64,000 bases of DNA. Source: JAUWPO01 sp965603285 (GTDB taxonomy: Bacteria; Chloroflexota; Anaerolineae; Anaerolineales; UBA4823). Below the pieces are notes generated by a model. That model searched no databases. It was not told the DNA's origin and saw only the letters and a list, made by a program, of their open reading frames with translations. A program made the position numbers and the translations under genes. Shown here piece after piece: positions 1 to 8,650 of this stretch (the stretch's first letter is position 1; each line of letters opens with the position of its first letter). The stretch covers positions 10,508 to 74,507 of the forward strand of contig CBFDCK010000003.1 in the NCBI GenBank assembly GCA_965603285.1. The letters run 5' to 3'.

Positions 1-1
1 C

Positions 2-82
2 ACACAGGATTACATTGCACGCCGGACCGAGATCGACTACGCAACCTACGCCCGCATGCGCGGCAAATTGGTGGTGAAATAG
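2..82 (+). CDS. Hydroxymethylglutaryl-CoA synthase, C-terminal end (partial)
   Basis: Only the last 26 codons of a gene that begins before the window. The translated tail contains DYATYARMRGKLVVK, ending at a TAG at 80-82. It resembles the C-terminus of archaeal-type HMG-CoA synthases, which often end in a DYA-x-Y-x-x-x-RGK motif. The assignment rests on this short tail plus context: the next two genes are a thiolase-fold protein and a DUF35 protein. That trio forms a complex making HMG-CoA from acetyl-CoA in archaea and also occurs in some bacteria. Mevalonate-pathway role inferred. Confidence 0.6.
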   Translation, partial: TQDYIARRTEIDYATYARMRGKLVVK

Positions 83-211
83 GGATTAAGGAATAGCGGA
101 TAAGGGAACAGGGAAAATGTATCAGTTACAAGGAACAGAGGTTATTGCGATTGATGTTGGAGAAATTTTTCTAATTCCTAATTCCTGATTACTTTCTTTA
201 TTGGAGGAATA
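83..211 (+). other. Intergenic purine-rich spacer
   Basis: Short spacer between the HMG-CoA synthase tail and the thiolase-like gene. It is rich in runs such as aaggaatag, aagggaacaggg and aaggaacagagg, resembling purine-rich intergenic filler. A GGAGGA ribosome binding site lies at its right end, about 6 bases before the ATG at 212. No gene is visible. Confidence 0.4.
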
Positions 212-1372
212 ATGACCGAAGTTGTTATTGCTGGTATCGGGCAGACGCCCGTTGGTGAACACTGGAATTTATCATTGCGTGAATTAACCCTGATGGCAAT
301 TGAAGCGGTTCAACAGGACAGTGTGGGACTGCAGCCGCAGGCGCTCTTTGTGGGCAACATGCTGGCTGCCCGCCTTTCCAGGCAGGCGCACCTCGGAACA
401 CTGGTCGCAGATTTTGCGGGACTGACGGGCATCGAAGCAGTTACCATCGAGGCGGCAGGTGCCTCAGGCGGCGCTGCTTTACGAGCTGGTTTTACGAGCG
501 TGCTTTCAGGTCAAGCCGACGTTGCTATGGTGGTCGGAATTGAAAAATTCACAGACCAAATTGGGACTTCGGTGGAGGAATCCCTGGGTACCTTGTCAGA
601 TAGCGACTACGAAGCTGCTCAAGGTCTGACCTCTGCTGCTCAGGCGGCGTTGCTTATGCGCCGTTACATGCATGAGTTCGATGCGCCCCGCGAAGCGTTT
701 GGCGGGTTTCCATTGACGGCTCACGCTAATGGCGTTGGCAATCCCAATGCAATGTTCCGTAAAGCCATCAAAGCCGAACTGTACAACCGCGCTGGGATGG
801 TGAGTGAACCGCTCAACATGTTTGATGTCGCCCCCAATGCAGACGGCGCTGCGGCGCTGATCCTGACCCGTCCGGAATTACTGCCGCCGGAATTCCCCCA
901 TCCATTGGTGCGCATCTCCGGCTCCAGCATTGTAACGGACACATTGGCTCTGCACGACCGCCCAGACCCGTTATCTTTTCATGCAGCGCGCCTTTCGGTG
1001 GAACGGGCTTGTAAACAAGCCGGGATCACGCCTCAGCAGATCGATCTGTTTGAGCTGTGGGACTCTTATTCGATTTACGCAGCCTTATCGTTGGAGGCAG
1101 CCGGATACGCAGTACGCGGTCAGGGATGGCAGTTAGCCCGCAACGGTAGGATCAGCTTAGGAGGTGAGCTTCCGGTGAGCACCATGGGAGGCCTAAAAGC
1201 GCGCGGCAATCCCGGGGGAGCGAGCGGCGTCTATCAGGTTGTTGAAGCGGTGCTGCAGTTACGCGGTCAGGCTGGCAACAATCAGATCACCGGTGCGAAG
1301 CGCGCTATGGTGCAGTGCCTGGGCGGACCCGCATCCACCGCCGCAACGCATGTGCTCGAAACTGTAAGTTAA
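212..1372 (+). CDS. Thiolase-fold protein (HMG-CoA synthase-associated), catalytic residues missing
   Basis: A 386-residue protein of the SCP2/archaeal acetyl-CoA acetyltransferase type. Thiolases of this group condense two acetyl-CoA to acetoacetyl-CoA for HMG-CoA synthase. The fold-defining stretches are present (EAAGASGGAALRAG near residues 80-92, NADGAAALILTRPE near 209-222, GGLKARGNPGGASG near 326-339). However, the position normally held by the nucleophilic Cys is Gly83. The usual His of the GHP motif is Asn333, and the usual ELHDAF His is Trp283. A Cys does occur at 369 (QCLGG). The protein is therefore either catalytically dead and structural within the thiolase/HMGCS/DUF35 complex, or works by another chemistry. 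ATG chosen because GGAGGA lies just upstream. Confidence 0.75.
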   Translation: MTEVVIAGIGQTPVGEHWNLSLRELTLMAIEAVQQDSVGLQPQALFVGNMLAARLSRQAHLGTLVADFAGLTGIEAVTIEAAGASGGAALRAGFTSVLSGQADVAMVVGIEKFTDQIGTSVEESLGTLSDSDYEAAQGLTSAAQAALLMRRYMHEFDAPREAFGGFPLTAHANGVGNPNAMFRKAIKAELYNRAGMVSEPLNMFDVAPNADGAAALILTRPELLPPEFPHPLVRISGSSIVTDTLALHDRPDPLSFHAARLSVERACKQAGITPQQIDLFELWDSYSIYAALSLEAAGYAVRGQGWQLARNGRISLGGELPVSTMGGLKARGNPGGASGVYQVVEAVLQLRGQAGNNQITGAKRAMVQCLGGPASTAATHVLETVS

Positions 1373-1682
1373 TTCGAGTTGCAATAATTGGATGGTGTTT
1401 ACACTCATACGAAGTGGTTGAAGGTTTACCATAGAGTATGCAGATTCAACAGAAATTTCTTAATTTTTCTCTGTGATCGTTGTGATCTTTGAGGTAAAAA
1501 ATATTAAACACCCATTAGAAATCCGAAGTATAAAGGCGGTAGTAGGCAAAGTTGAGCTGGTATTAATGGTTTAATCATAAGATTTTACAAGGTTGATAGT
1601 TCTTGATAGATTCGATTAGCTATACTCGTGTTTACAAAGTTTTTGACATCACACGCAGCATCACTAAAAGGAGATCAAAAAT
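1373..1682. other. Intergenic region, nothing recognised
   Basis: About 310 AT-rich bases between the thiolase-like gene and the DUF35 gene. No open frame, hairpin or convincing sigma-70 promoter was found. The right end supplies an AAAGGAGATC ribosome binding site for the next gene. Confidence 0.4.
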
Positions 1683-2096
1683 ATGGAAATTACCCCCCAT
1701 TGGAGATTAAAGAAACAACGTTACAATCTGGTCGGTGAAACATGCCCCCACTGTGGCGTAAAGCTGTTTCCACCCCGCGATATTTGCCCCGAATGCGGGC
1801 AGGAAGCCAAGAACCTTTACAATTTCAGCGGCAAAGGTGAAGTTTATTCCTACACAACCGTTTATGATCCACCTGCTGGATACGAGGAATACACTCCTTA
1901 CACGGTGGCATTAGTCAAGCTTGAGGAAGGTCCACTGGTTACGGCTCAGTTAACCGACGTTGGTCAAACCCCGGTCGAAATCGGCACTCCGGTGGAAATG
2001 GTCACACGCAAGCTGCGCCAGGACGGTGATGAGCGCGGTTTATTGGTATATGGATACAAGTTTCGACCGGTGCTTGAGAGACAACTGGCTCAATAG
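1683..2096 (+). CDS. DUF35 zinc-ribbon/OB-fold protein of the thiolase-HMGCS complex
   Basis: A 137-residue protein with an N-terminal rubredoxin-like zinc ribbon (Cys21-x2-Cys24 and Cys35-x2-Cys38) followed by an OB-fold (about residues 48-130, with GKGEVYSYTTVYDPP). This is the DUF35 architecture. In archaea such a protein holds thiolase and HMG-CoA synthase together and helps channel acetoacetyl-CoA. The gene order here (HMG-CoA synthase tail, thiolase-like, DUF35) fits that complex. AAAGGAG precedes the ATG. A strong terminator follows, ending the cluster. Function inferred from family and neighbours. Confidence 0.85.
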   Translation: MEITPHWRLKKQRYNLVGETCPHCGVKLFPPRDICPECGQEAKNLYNFSGKGEVYSYTTVYDPPAGYEEYTPYTVALVKLEEGPLVTAQLTDVGQTPVEIGTPVEMVTRKLRQDGDERGLLVYGYKFRPVLERQLAQ

Positions 2097-2121
2097 ATCG
2101 TCAGATTAATAAATAATTGAT

Positions 2122-2153
2122 CCTCCCATAGAATGGTTATGGGAGGTTTTTTT
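2122..2153 (+). terminator. Rho-independent terminator
   Basis: A perfect 9-bp stem (cctcccata / tatgggagg) around a 7-base loop, followed directly by seven T residues on the plus strand. It lies 25 bases past the DUF35 stop codon. On the minus strand the stem is not followed by a T-run, so it does not terminate the convergent MFS gene. Confidence 0.9.
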
Positions 2154-2229
2154 ATGTGTAGATTGTACGGTTGAATTCAAAGTGATGACAGTCCTTGATG
2201 GTTCATCAATTGTTCTGCTGCTGGATCAA

Positions 2230-3477
2230 CTAATTGGCATCTAGTGTTTCACCGGGAGGATTACCTGTCAACAAGGCTGATTCTTTGAGCCTCATGGAGA
2301 GAAACACACCAATAAGCATAAGACCGACGAGCACAAGCAGTGACGATGTCATAGTTCCCGTCTCAGGGTTCTTGAAGCTATCCATTCCAATAATAAAAAT
2401 AATGCCTGAGATTTGCCCTATAAGCAAAAGCAAACCGTTTGAGGTGCCTTCTGGCGCTGGAAAAGCAACTTCTGCCCCATACTGAAAGCCAATAGGACCT
2501 GCACTCAGCAGGAAAAAACCGGTAAAGAAGGAGGCTCCTACCAGTAGAGCGTAATTAACGGCAAATGTTATACCAAGCATGCCAAAACTTGCGGCAGCCA
2601 AAGCCAGGATGATAAAGGGGACTCTTTTGCGGTAGCGGTCCGATAACGAAGGCAAGATAACTGCTCCTACAACTCCTCCCATGACCATCGCACCACCCAC
2701 GATTCCGGCTTGTATGATTGAGAACCCTCTTGGTCTCAGAATATCTTCAATCCAGGTCGCTAAACCATTGAAAGTTCCAAGTCCAATAAAAAAGATCACC
2801 ATCAATAGGATGAAATTTTTATTCCGCAATGTTTGCTTGAAGCCATCGAAAACCAGGGATCGTTCAATTTGGTCGGGAGAACACGCCGGCGTTGGAGGGT
2901 GCTCCCTGGAGAAAATCAGAAATATGGCTGCCGCGATCACTGATACAATCCCATAGATTAGAAGCATGCTGCTGATACTGAAATGGATAACGAGAAAAGG
3001 GGTGAGTGCCAGTCCTAAAACGATGCCAAGGTACATAGCCAGGGTTCCAAAACCTGATGCGGTCGCTCGTTCTTGGATTGGAAACCAGCGAGCAGCCACT
3101 GTGGTTATTGCGTTTAAAATGAATGGCTGTCCAATAGCTATTCCGATTTGAGAAACAAGTACCAGTGTGTAGTTGTCTGCCAGCAAGCCGCGCGATAATC
3201 CAAAAAGACCAGTCAGCACTGCCCCAATTCCCACTGCAACACGGAATCCATATGTATCGATAGTCCATGAAGCGGGTATCGACACGAAGATATAGACAAT
3301 CATGAAACTCATGGATAGCAGACCGATGCTGAGGTCAGAGACATCATAGAAGCTTGCGGCAATGCCAGTGACAGAAGCAAATGTTATCCATAGGAGTTGA
3401 TTGACGACGACGACCGACATGAACGCAATCAGAACGACCCACCGGTAACTATATATTTTGAAATTCTCTTGTTTCAT
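2230..3477 (-). CDS. MFS transporter
   Basis: A 415-residue membrane protein with about 12 hydrophobic segments in two halves and the MFS-type loop DRYRKR in the middle (after GAVILPSLS). The N-terminal portion (IGLLSMSFMIVYIFV, SIPASWTIDTYGFR) is reminiscent of the FLVCR-like MFS subgroup, but the substrate cannot be read from sequence. It lies 22 bases after the rmuC-like gene on the same strand, so it is probably co-transcribed with it. The ATG at 3477 has GGAGAAGG upstream. Confidence 0.75.
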   Translation of the reverse strand: MKQENFKIYSYRWVVLIAFMSVVVVNQLLWITFASVTGIAASFYDVSDLSIGLLSMSFMIVYIFVSIPASWTIDTYGFRVAVGIGAVLTGLFGLSRGLLADNYTLVLVSQIGIAIGQPFILNAITTVAARWFPIQERATASGFGTLAMYLGIVLGLALTPFLVIHFSISSMLLIYGIVSVIAAAIFLIFSREHPPTPACSPDQIERSLVFDGFKQTLRNKNFILLMVIFFIGLGTFNGLATWIEDILRPRGFSIIQAGIVGGAMVMGGVVGAVILPSLSDRYRKRVPFIILALAAASFGMLGITFAVNYALLVGASFFTGFFLLSAGPIGFQYGAEVAFPAPEGTSNGLLLLIGQISGIIFIIGMDSFKNPETGTMTSSLLVLVGLMLIGVFLSMRLKESALLTGNPPGETLDAN

Positions 3478-3499
3478 TCGATCTACCTTCTCCCTCGCC

Positions 3500-4381
3500 T
3501 CAACCGCTGGGCAACTGTGAAATTCTATCGAATTCTTCCCTCAACCTTTTGTATGCTCCATCCAACTCTTCTGCTTTGTTAGTTGCATTCCTAAAGTGAA
3601 TATCGTAAAAAGTCTGCCAATTATTATCTACCTCGTGGAACCGCTGAGACAGTCTGGCAATGTCATTCCTAATATTCTCTGCTTGCTCGGAGAGTCTTCT
3701 TGCATGAACTCCGGCTTTTATCAGCTCAATTTTGTGCGACAGGGTCAGAGGTGAAACTGCCTGAACTCCTTTTGAAGTATAGATCCGGAGGGTTTCGTAA
3801 GCGTCCGTCACCAGGAAGTAATAAACGCTTTCAGAAGGAATAAAGGCAAAAGCAAACTCTGCAGACCCCTGTTCTGGACATACGTAATCATCAGCGATTT
3901 TGTCGAGATGGTAGCGGACATTTCTTAGGAATTGCTTCTTTAGCCTCTCCCTTTCCTGCGAGTCTTCCGCTTCTAACATCAATCGATAGTTGTCAAGTGG
4001 GAACTTGGAATCAATGCAAATAGTCCCCACAGTTGACTTGATATAGGCATCGGGAATCTTCCCGTCAAGGATTTTTTCTCTGATGCCGAACATATCTGCA
4101 GGAAGTTGATCAGAGAGAATCTGCTCCAACGCCATCTCGCCCAGAGAAGCCCTTCCCACGGGCACTCGCAGCATTTGATCAAGGGCTCTGTAGTCGTTTC
4201 TGATGTCCTCTGCATAGGTCGTAAGTCTTCCTATCTTCTCGTCCAAGCCCGATTCTTGCCAAACACTGGAAATGGCTAATTCAATATCCTTTGGTTTGAC
4301 TCGTCCTCTCTTAATAACCAAGTAAACTAATACAAGTAGAAGTCCTATGACAACTGTAAGCAATACATTGGTTATGGTCAT
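3500..4381 (-). CDS. rmuC: RmuC-family protein
   Basis: A 293-residue protein with one N-terminal membrane helix (about residues 5-23), a polar/coiled segment, and an RmuC domain. Recognisable RmuC stretches are GRASLGEMALEQIL near 76-89, IDSKFPLDNY near 122-131, and AFAFIPSESVYYF. RmuC proteins are linked to limiting DNA rearrangements and have a restriction-nuclease-like fold. Most are longer (400-500 residues) because of a larger coiled coil. An AAGGTGG lies upstream of the ATG. The neighbouring sugar genes do not suggest a special role. Confidence 0.8.
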   Translation of the reverse strand: MTITNVLLTVVIGLLLVLVYLVIKRGRVKPKDIELAISSVWQESGLDEKIGRLTTYAEDIRNDYRALDQMLRVPVGRASLGEMALEQILSDQLPADMFGIREKILDGKIPDAYIKSTVGTICIDSKFPLDNYRLMLEAEDSQERERLKKQFLRNVRYHLDKIADDYVCPEQGSAEFAFAFIPSESVYYFLVTDAYETLRIYTSKGVQAVSPLTLSHKIELIKAGVHARRLSEQAENIRNDIARLSQRFHEVDNNWQTFYDIHFRNATNKAEELDGAYKRLREEFDRISQLPSG

Positions 4382-4458
4382 CCCAAAACCACCTTTTTAA
4401 ATGTTAGCTTTTAAATATCCTATAGATTGACATTTGTAAGATTTTCATTAAAAACCTT

Positions 4459-5130
4459 TCATTTTCTGGTTGCCTCTTCAAAGGAGATAATCGCCTGTCT
4501 AGTGAGTTCATTTTCAAACAAGTCTTCGATTATTTTTGGCAGGAGCGTAAAAGTGTTCAACCCCCTTTCGGCGAGTGTTTTTAGATCAGCCGTTTGACGG
4601 ATGCTGGCGACCAATAACCGCAGAGGGCTGTCCATCGCGGCAACAATCCGCCCCATACTGGTCACTTCCTCAATCCCATTCAACCCGGCGTCCGTCATCC
4701 GTCCCAGATATGGCGCCGCGTAATCGGCACCCAACGCAATCGCGATCAATACCTGCTGGGCTGAATGAACAGCTGTCATGGTCACATTGGACCCTTCCGC
4801 AATCAGCTTTCGTGCACACAGAATCCCTGCTGGAGTGATCGGTACCTTCACCATCACACGCTGGTCGATCCTTGCCAATTCACGTCCTATCTTCAGTATT
4901 TGCTCCATCTCACAACCCCACGCCTGTAAGTGGATCTCGTTGGCGCCCAGTTCAAAAGCCGTCTGCGCCAATTTTGCAAGCCGATCGATCGTGAAACCTA
5001 TCCCTGTCTGATTCAGCAGTTTTGGGTTGGTGGTTACGCCGTAAAAGATGCCTGTCGGGAGATAATGCTGCCAATCTTTTTCTTCTGCGCTGTCCACATA
5101 CAATCTCAAGCCTGAGGATGTGCTAACCAT
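4459..5130 (-). CDS. Transaldolase / fructose-6-phosphate aldolase-like protein
   Basis: A 224-residue TIM-barrel aldolase of the small transaldolase type. It carries GVTTNPKLL near residue 31, and MVKVPIT with the Schiff-base Lys95, the equivalent of Lys85 in FsaA. The length matches the short (about 220-residue) FSA/TalC family. The open frame reaches further upstream, but the ATG at 5130 starts the conserved part and overlaps the last 8 bases of the upstream sugar kinase, implying translational coupling. A kinase and aldolase acting in sequence on a ketose is likely. Whether it transfers dihydroxyacetone or simply cleaves fructose 6-phosphate is not resolvable. Confidence 0.8.
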   Translation of the reverse strand: MVSTSSGLRLYVDSAEEKDWQHYLPTGIFYGVTTNPKLLNQTGIGFTIDRLAKLAQTAFELGANEIHLQAWGCEMEQILKIGRELARIDQRVMVKVPITPAGILCARKLIAEGSNVTMTAVHSAQQVLIAIALGADYAAPYLGRMTDAGLNGIEEVTSMGRIVAAMDSPLRLLVASIRQTADLKTLAERGLNTFTLLPKIIEDLFENELTRQAIISFEEATRK

Positions 5131-6064
5131 TGATTTTCTCCAGTTCGTGTTTATAGGGCGGATTGGCGCCAACTCGGGCACAGTTAATCGCTGCAGCCTG
5201 GTTGGCATACGATAAACAGGCTTTCAACTGTTCCTTGGTCAAATTACCCAGTCTCTTTATTTCCAATAATTCCTGATGATGAAGATATGCGAGTGTTGCG
5301 GCCAAAAAGGTATCTCCTGCCCCGACCGTATCAGCTATTTCAATCTCCGGCGTTCGTACATAAGCCGATGTACCAGATTTGGTGTATCCATCGGCGCCTT
5401 CCTCCCCCTTTGTTCGGATCACCAGACTTACCCCCTGATCAAACCAATGCAATAGGTGTTTTTCGAATTCCTCGTTCTTGTAGATCCAATTAAAATCTAC
5501 TCGGCTGAGCTTAAGGATATCCAAAGAAGCGACCCATTTTTCAAACCGATCTCGATAGGCAACCTGGTCAGCTATTAAAGCAGGTCGTACATTCGGATCC
5601 AGTGAAATGATCCGGGTCTCACTCTCGCGTGCCATTAAGGTCTCCAAAGCTGTCGCTCCTGGCTCCATAACCATTGCTATGGAACCGAAGTGTAGCGCTT
5701 TTACCTTCTCAGGCAGTTGAGGTATAAGCTCATCCACGGTCAGGCTGCGGTCTGCAGACCCATTGGCATAAAAAGAGAATTGCGGCTCGGTGTAATCTTT
5801 TGATGGCAGGTTGACAAATGCAAGTGTGGTTGGATCGGTTGAACGTATACAAAAACTTGTATCTACTCCGTTCTCTTCCAGATTATCTACCAGCATATCT
5901 CCGAAGAAATCAGTGGACACTTTACAGTAAAAACCGACCGGAGTTTCTAGCCTGCCTAATCCGATTGCGACGTTATAGATAGATCCTCCAGGGCAGGGTT
6001 GGTATGCGCGCACATGCGGCAAAGGTACAAAATCTATTAACGCTTCTCCACAACAAAGAATCAC
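5123..6064 (-). CDS. PfkB-family sugar kinase (fructokinase-like)
   Basis: A 313-residue ribokinase/PfkB kinase. The N-terminal PfkB motif is GGSIYNVAIGLGRL (about 26-39), and the C-terminal ATP/anion-hole motif is DTVGAGDTFLAA (about 244-255) with the catalytic Asp. The family phosphorylates sugars such as fructose, ribose or 2-keto-3-deoxygluconate. The strongest resemblance is to fructokinases. The gene is divergent from the LacI regulator and overlaps the downstream transaldolase-like gene by 8 bases. The start is a GTG at 6064 without a good ribosome binding site, so the exact start is uncertain. Confidence 0.82.
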   Translation of the reverse strand: MILCCGEALIDFVPLPHVRAYQPCPGGSIYNVAIGLGRLETPVGFYCKVSTDFFGDMLVDNLEENGVDTSFCIRSTDPTTLAFVNLPSKDYTEPQFSFYANGSADRSLTVDELIPQLPEKVKALHFGSIAMVMEPGATALETLMARESETRIISLDPNVRPALIADQVAYRDRFEKWVASLDILKLSRVDFNWIYKNEEFEKHLLHWFDQGVSLVIRTKGEEGADGYTKSGTSAYVRTPEIEIADTVGAGDTFLAATLAYLHHQELLEIKRLGNLTKEQLKACLSYANQAAAINCARVGANPPYKHELEKING

Positions 6065-6379
6065 GGAGGCACTTTCATTATGAGCTTTTATGTCAGGTCC
6101 AGATAAGAAAGCAGATATAGATTGAACTCAATCAAGTTTCGACTAATTCGTCGGTGCCAGATTTCAGGTGTGATGATAACACATCCATAACCCGGGTTCA
6201 ACGTGGTGTTTGTTAGAAAGAATCCACGACCTGTCCAAACTACCATTACTTAAGATAAATTGGCAATTTCGGGGTACTGGCAGCGTATCAACTTTAGAAA
6301 GTTTAATCTATCAAGTCCCCCTTGGTGCAATTTGAGTCAATGACATGTGCCATTAATAATAATTTCTTGTGATTTACAG

Positions 6380-6408
6380 TTGACATAGGAATTTTTTAAT
6401 GCTATGAT
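6380..6408 (+). promoter_or_regulatory. Consensus sigma-70 promoter of the lacI-family gene and downstream operon
   Basis: A perfect TTGACA at 6380-6385 and TATGAT at 6403-6408, separated by exactly 17 bases. The -10 box forms the left end of a long palindrome, so repressor binding would block RNA polymerase directly. Confidence 0.85.
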
Positions 6409-6434
6409 ATCGATACCATGGTATCGATATCATA
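6403..6434. promoter_or_regulatory. 32-bp perfect palindromic operator (LacI type)
   Basis: The 16-base arms match exactly around a central CCATGG. The inner half-site is cgatacca / tggtatcg, which has the central CpG-free LacI-family style seen in many sugar repressor sites. A further half-site, cgatacc, occurs at 6439-6445. The site overlaps the -10 box and lies about 50 bases before the regulator's ATG, implying autoregulation and control of the operon behind it. Confidence 0.85.
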
Positions 6435-6482
6435 AAAACGATACCAGTCACCTTAAGAATTATTCAATCCAGTTAAATACCT

Positions 6483-7487
6483 ATGGCAACCATCCATGAT
6501 GTAGCAAAACGTGCTGGTGTCGCTCCGATAACCGTCTCTCGCGTTATTAATAATTCGGATTATGCCAGCCAGGAAACCCGGGAACGGGTAGAAACGGCAA
6601 TAGCTGAGTTAGGTTATATTCCTAACGTCCTGGCCCGCAGCCTGCGCTCGAAACGCACCAATACGCTGGCATTAGTGATGACTGATATCACTAACCCATT
6701 CTTTACAGACATTGCAAGGGGCGTGGAAGATACTGCCAGCGAATCCGGATATACCGTGATTTATTGCAACACGGATGAGTCTGAAGCAGGGGAATATAAG
6801 TATGCCCAAATTTTGGCTCAAAAACAGGTTGACGGTGTTATTTTAGTGCCCGCCTGCAGCAACTCAAGGACAGTTGAGTTTTTCCAGTCAAATGACATCC
6901 CTGTAGTATTGATTGACCGCAGCATCCCAGATATAGAAACCGATGTGGTTCGCTGCGATTCGGTAACCGGTGCTTATCAACTCGTTAAGCTGTTAATTGA
7001 CTTGGGTCACACAAGGATTGCAGTGCTCTCTGGTCCCAGGGAAATTTCTACCGCAGAAGACCGCATTACTGGATATCGTCTCGCCTTAGCTGAAGCCGGG
7101 CTAACCGGCAACGAGCTGGTTTATTACGGTTCCTTTACCCAGGCTAAAGGATACGATCTAGCAGCGCAGGTTATGACTCAAACATCACCACCTACAGCAT
7201 TGTTTTGTGCCAACAACTTTATCTCAATTGGTGCGCTGAAAGCATTGCGTGATAGTGGCTTACGCGTCCCCGAGGATGTCGCCTTGGTTGGCTTTGATGA
7301 CTTACCAGTGAACATTGTTATCGACCCATTCTTTACCGTAGCCGCCCAACCCGCTTATAAGATGGGACAACGAGGAACTGAACTACTTTTAGAGCGCCTG
7401 ACCAATGGGGTACCAGACGAATATCAAGAGGTAATCCTACCTATCGAAATTATCACTCGCAAATCAAGTGGACTTGCGCGCGTTTGA
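6483..7487 (+). CDS. LacI-family transcriptional regulator
   Basis: A 334-residue repressor. The N-terminal helix-turn-helix (ATIHDVAKRAGVAPITVSRV, residues 2-21) is followed by the hinge region (LARSLRSKRTNTLALV). A periplasmic-binding-protein-like sugar domain runs to the end, with the typical GFDDLP near residue 278. It is the first gene of the long plus-strand sugar operon and has a palindromic operator in its own promoter. The effector is probably the sugar (or a phosphorylated product) handled by the FucI/FucU route. That is inferred from position only. Confidence 0.93.
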   Translation: MATIHDVAKRAGVAPITVSRVINNSDYASQETRERVETAIAELGYIPNVLARSLRSKRTNTLALVMTDITNPFFTDIARGVEDTASESGYTVIYCNTDESEAGEYKYAQILAQKQVDGVILVPACSNSRTVEFFQSNDIPVVLIDRSIPDIETDVVRCDSVTGAYQLVKLLIDLGHTRIAVLSGPREISTAEDRITGYRLALAEAGLTGNELVYYGSFTQAKGYDLAAQVMTQTSPPTALFCANNFISIGALKALRDSGLRVPEDVALVGFDDLPVNIVIDPFFTVAAQPAYKMGQRGTELLLERLTNGVPDEYQEVILPIEIITRKSSGLARV

Positions 7488-7557
7488 TTTCTAAACTTAT
7501 TACCCGCGCAGATGTCATCAGAATTCAGCGAGTTTCTCACCAAGGAGTTTTTTAGAT

Positions 7558-8613
7558 ATGCCAAATAACCCAACCGCAGCAACCACCCTTAACAAGGATG
7601 ATTTGATCGTCGTTACCGGTGCCGGTGGGTTTATTGCTGGGTCCCTGGTAAATTTTTTCCACGATTCAGGCTTTACACGCATTCGTGCAGTTGACAAAAA
7701 GCCACTGCCAAAATGGTATCAACAGGTTCCTGGGGTCGAAAACCTTTCATTGGATCTGAGCTACCGCGAGAATTGTAAGCGTGTTGTTGAAGGCGCCATG
7801 GAAGTATATAACCTCGCTGCTGATATGGGCGGAATGGGATTCATTGAACGCTTCCGGGTGGAATGTCTGCGCAGTATTCTGATCAACACCCATATGCTCG
7901 AGGCATCCTACTGGGCGGGCGTCCAGCGTTATTTCTTTTCGTCCTCTGCTTGTGCCTACAACACAGAACTGCAGGAAGACCCCAACGCCACGGCACTAAA
8001 GGAATCCGATGCCTATCCAGCTATGGCAGAGCGAGGTTATGGCTGGGAAAAGTTGATATCAGAGATATTCTGCCAGGAGTATTGGGCTGAACGCAAGATG
8101 AAAACCTTCATCGCTCGCTTCCACAACGTCTATGGACCGGACGGCACCTGGGATGGAGGCAGAGAAAAAGCTCCCGCAGCACTCAGCCGCAAGGTGATTG
8201 AAGCCCAGGACAGCGGTGAACTCGATATCATTATCTGGGGTGATGGTCACCAGACGCGCAGTTTTATGTACATCGATGATTGTATAAAAGGTATAGACAT
8301 GATAATGCACTGCGACGATCTGATTGCCACCCCCATCAACCTTGGTTCCAGCGAACTGGTTTCCATAAACGACCTGGTCAGTGAGATCGAAGATATCGCT
8401 GGTGTAAAACTGGAACGTCATTATGACATGGATGCCCCGCTTGGTGTCGCCGGTCGAAACAGCGATAATACCTTCATCAAACAGGTGTTGGACTGGGAAC
8501 CGGACACTCCGCTGTGTGAAGGTTTGGGTAAAACCTACGCCTGGATAAAAGGCCAATACCAAGATCGTAAAGCCGGAAAACCCACTCCCGCTGGTGAAGC
8601 TGATGATTTTTAG
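7558..8613 (+). CDS. GDP-mannose 3,5-epimerase-like NAD-dependent epimerase (copy A)
   Basis: A 351-residue extended short-chain dehydrogenase/reductase. It has the Rossmann motif VTGAGGFIAG (about residues 20-29), LAADMGGMGFI (near 85) and the catalytic YGWEK (near 161). It also carries FHNVYGPDGTWDGGREKAPAAL. LAADMGGMGF is characteristic of GDP-mannose 3,5-epimerases, which convert GDP-D-mannose to GDP-L-galactose and GDP-L-gulose. A mannose-1-phosphate guanylyltransferase sits three genes downstream, consistent with a GDP-mannose substrate. A second copy lies at 23378-24349. AAGGAG precedes the ATG. The exact nucleotide sugar is inferred. Confidence 0.82.
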   Translation: MPNNPTAATTLNKDDLIVVTGAGGFIAGSLVNFFHDSGFTRIRAVDKKPLPKWYQQVPGVENLSLDLSYRENCKRVVEGAMEVYNLAADMGGMGFIERFRVECLRSILINTHMLEASYWAGVQRYFFSSSACAYNTELQEDPNATALKESDAYPAMAERGYGWEKLISEIFCQEYWAERKMKTFIARFHNVYGPDGTWDGGREKAPAALSRKVIEAQDSGELDIIIWGDGHQTRSFMYIDDCIKGIDMIMHCDDLIATPINLGSSELVSINDLVSEIEDIAGVKLERHYDMDAPLGVAGRNSDNTFIKQVLDWEPDTPLCEGLGKTYAWIKGQYQDRKAGKPTPAGEADDF

Positions 8614-8650
8614 CACTAGTTTAAAACAGGGCTGAGGTGCAATTAAACAA

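Larger units (their letters stand above)
6065..6482. other. Divergent intergenic region between sugar kinase and LacI regulator
   Basis: A 418-base spacer. Its right third holds the LacI-gene promoter and palindromic operator described separately. The left two thirds contain no open frame or convincing promoter that I can identify, although a promoter for the leftward kinase gene must lie here or nearby. Confidence 0.5.
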
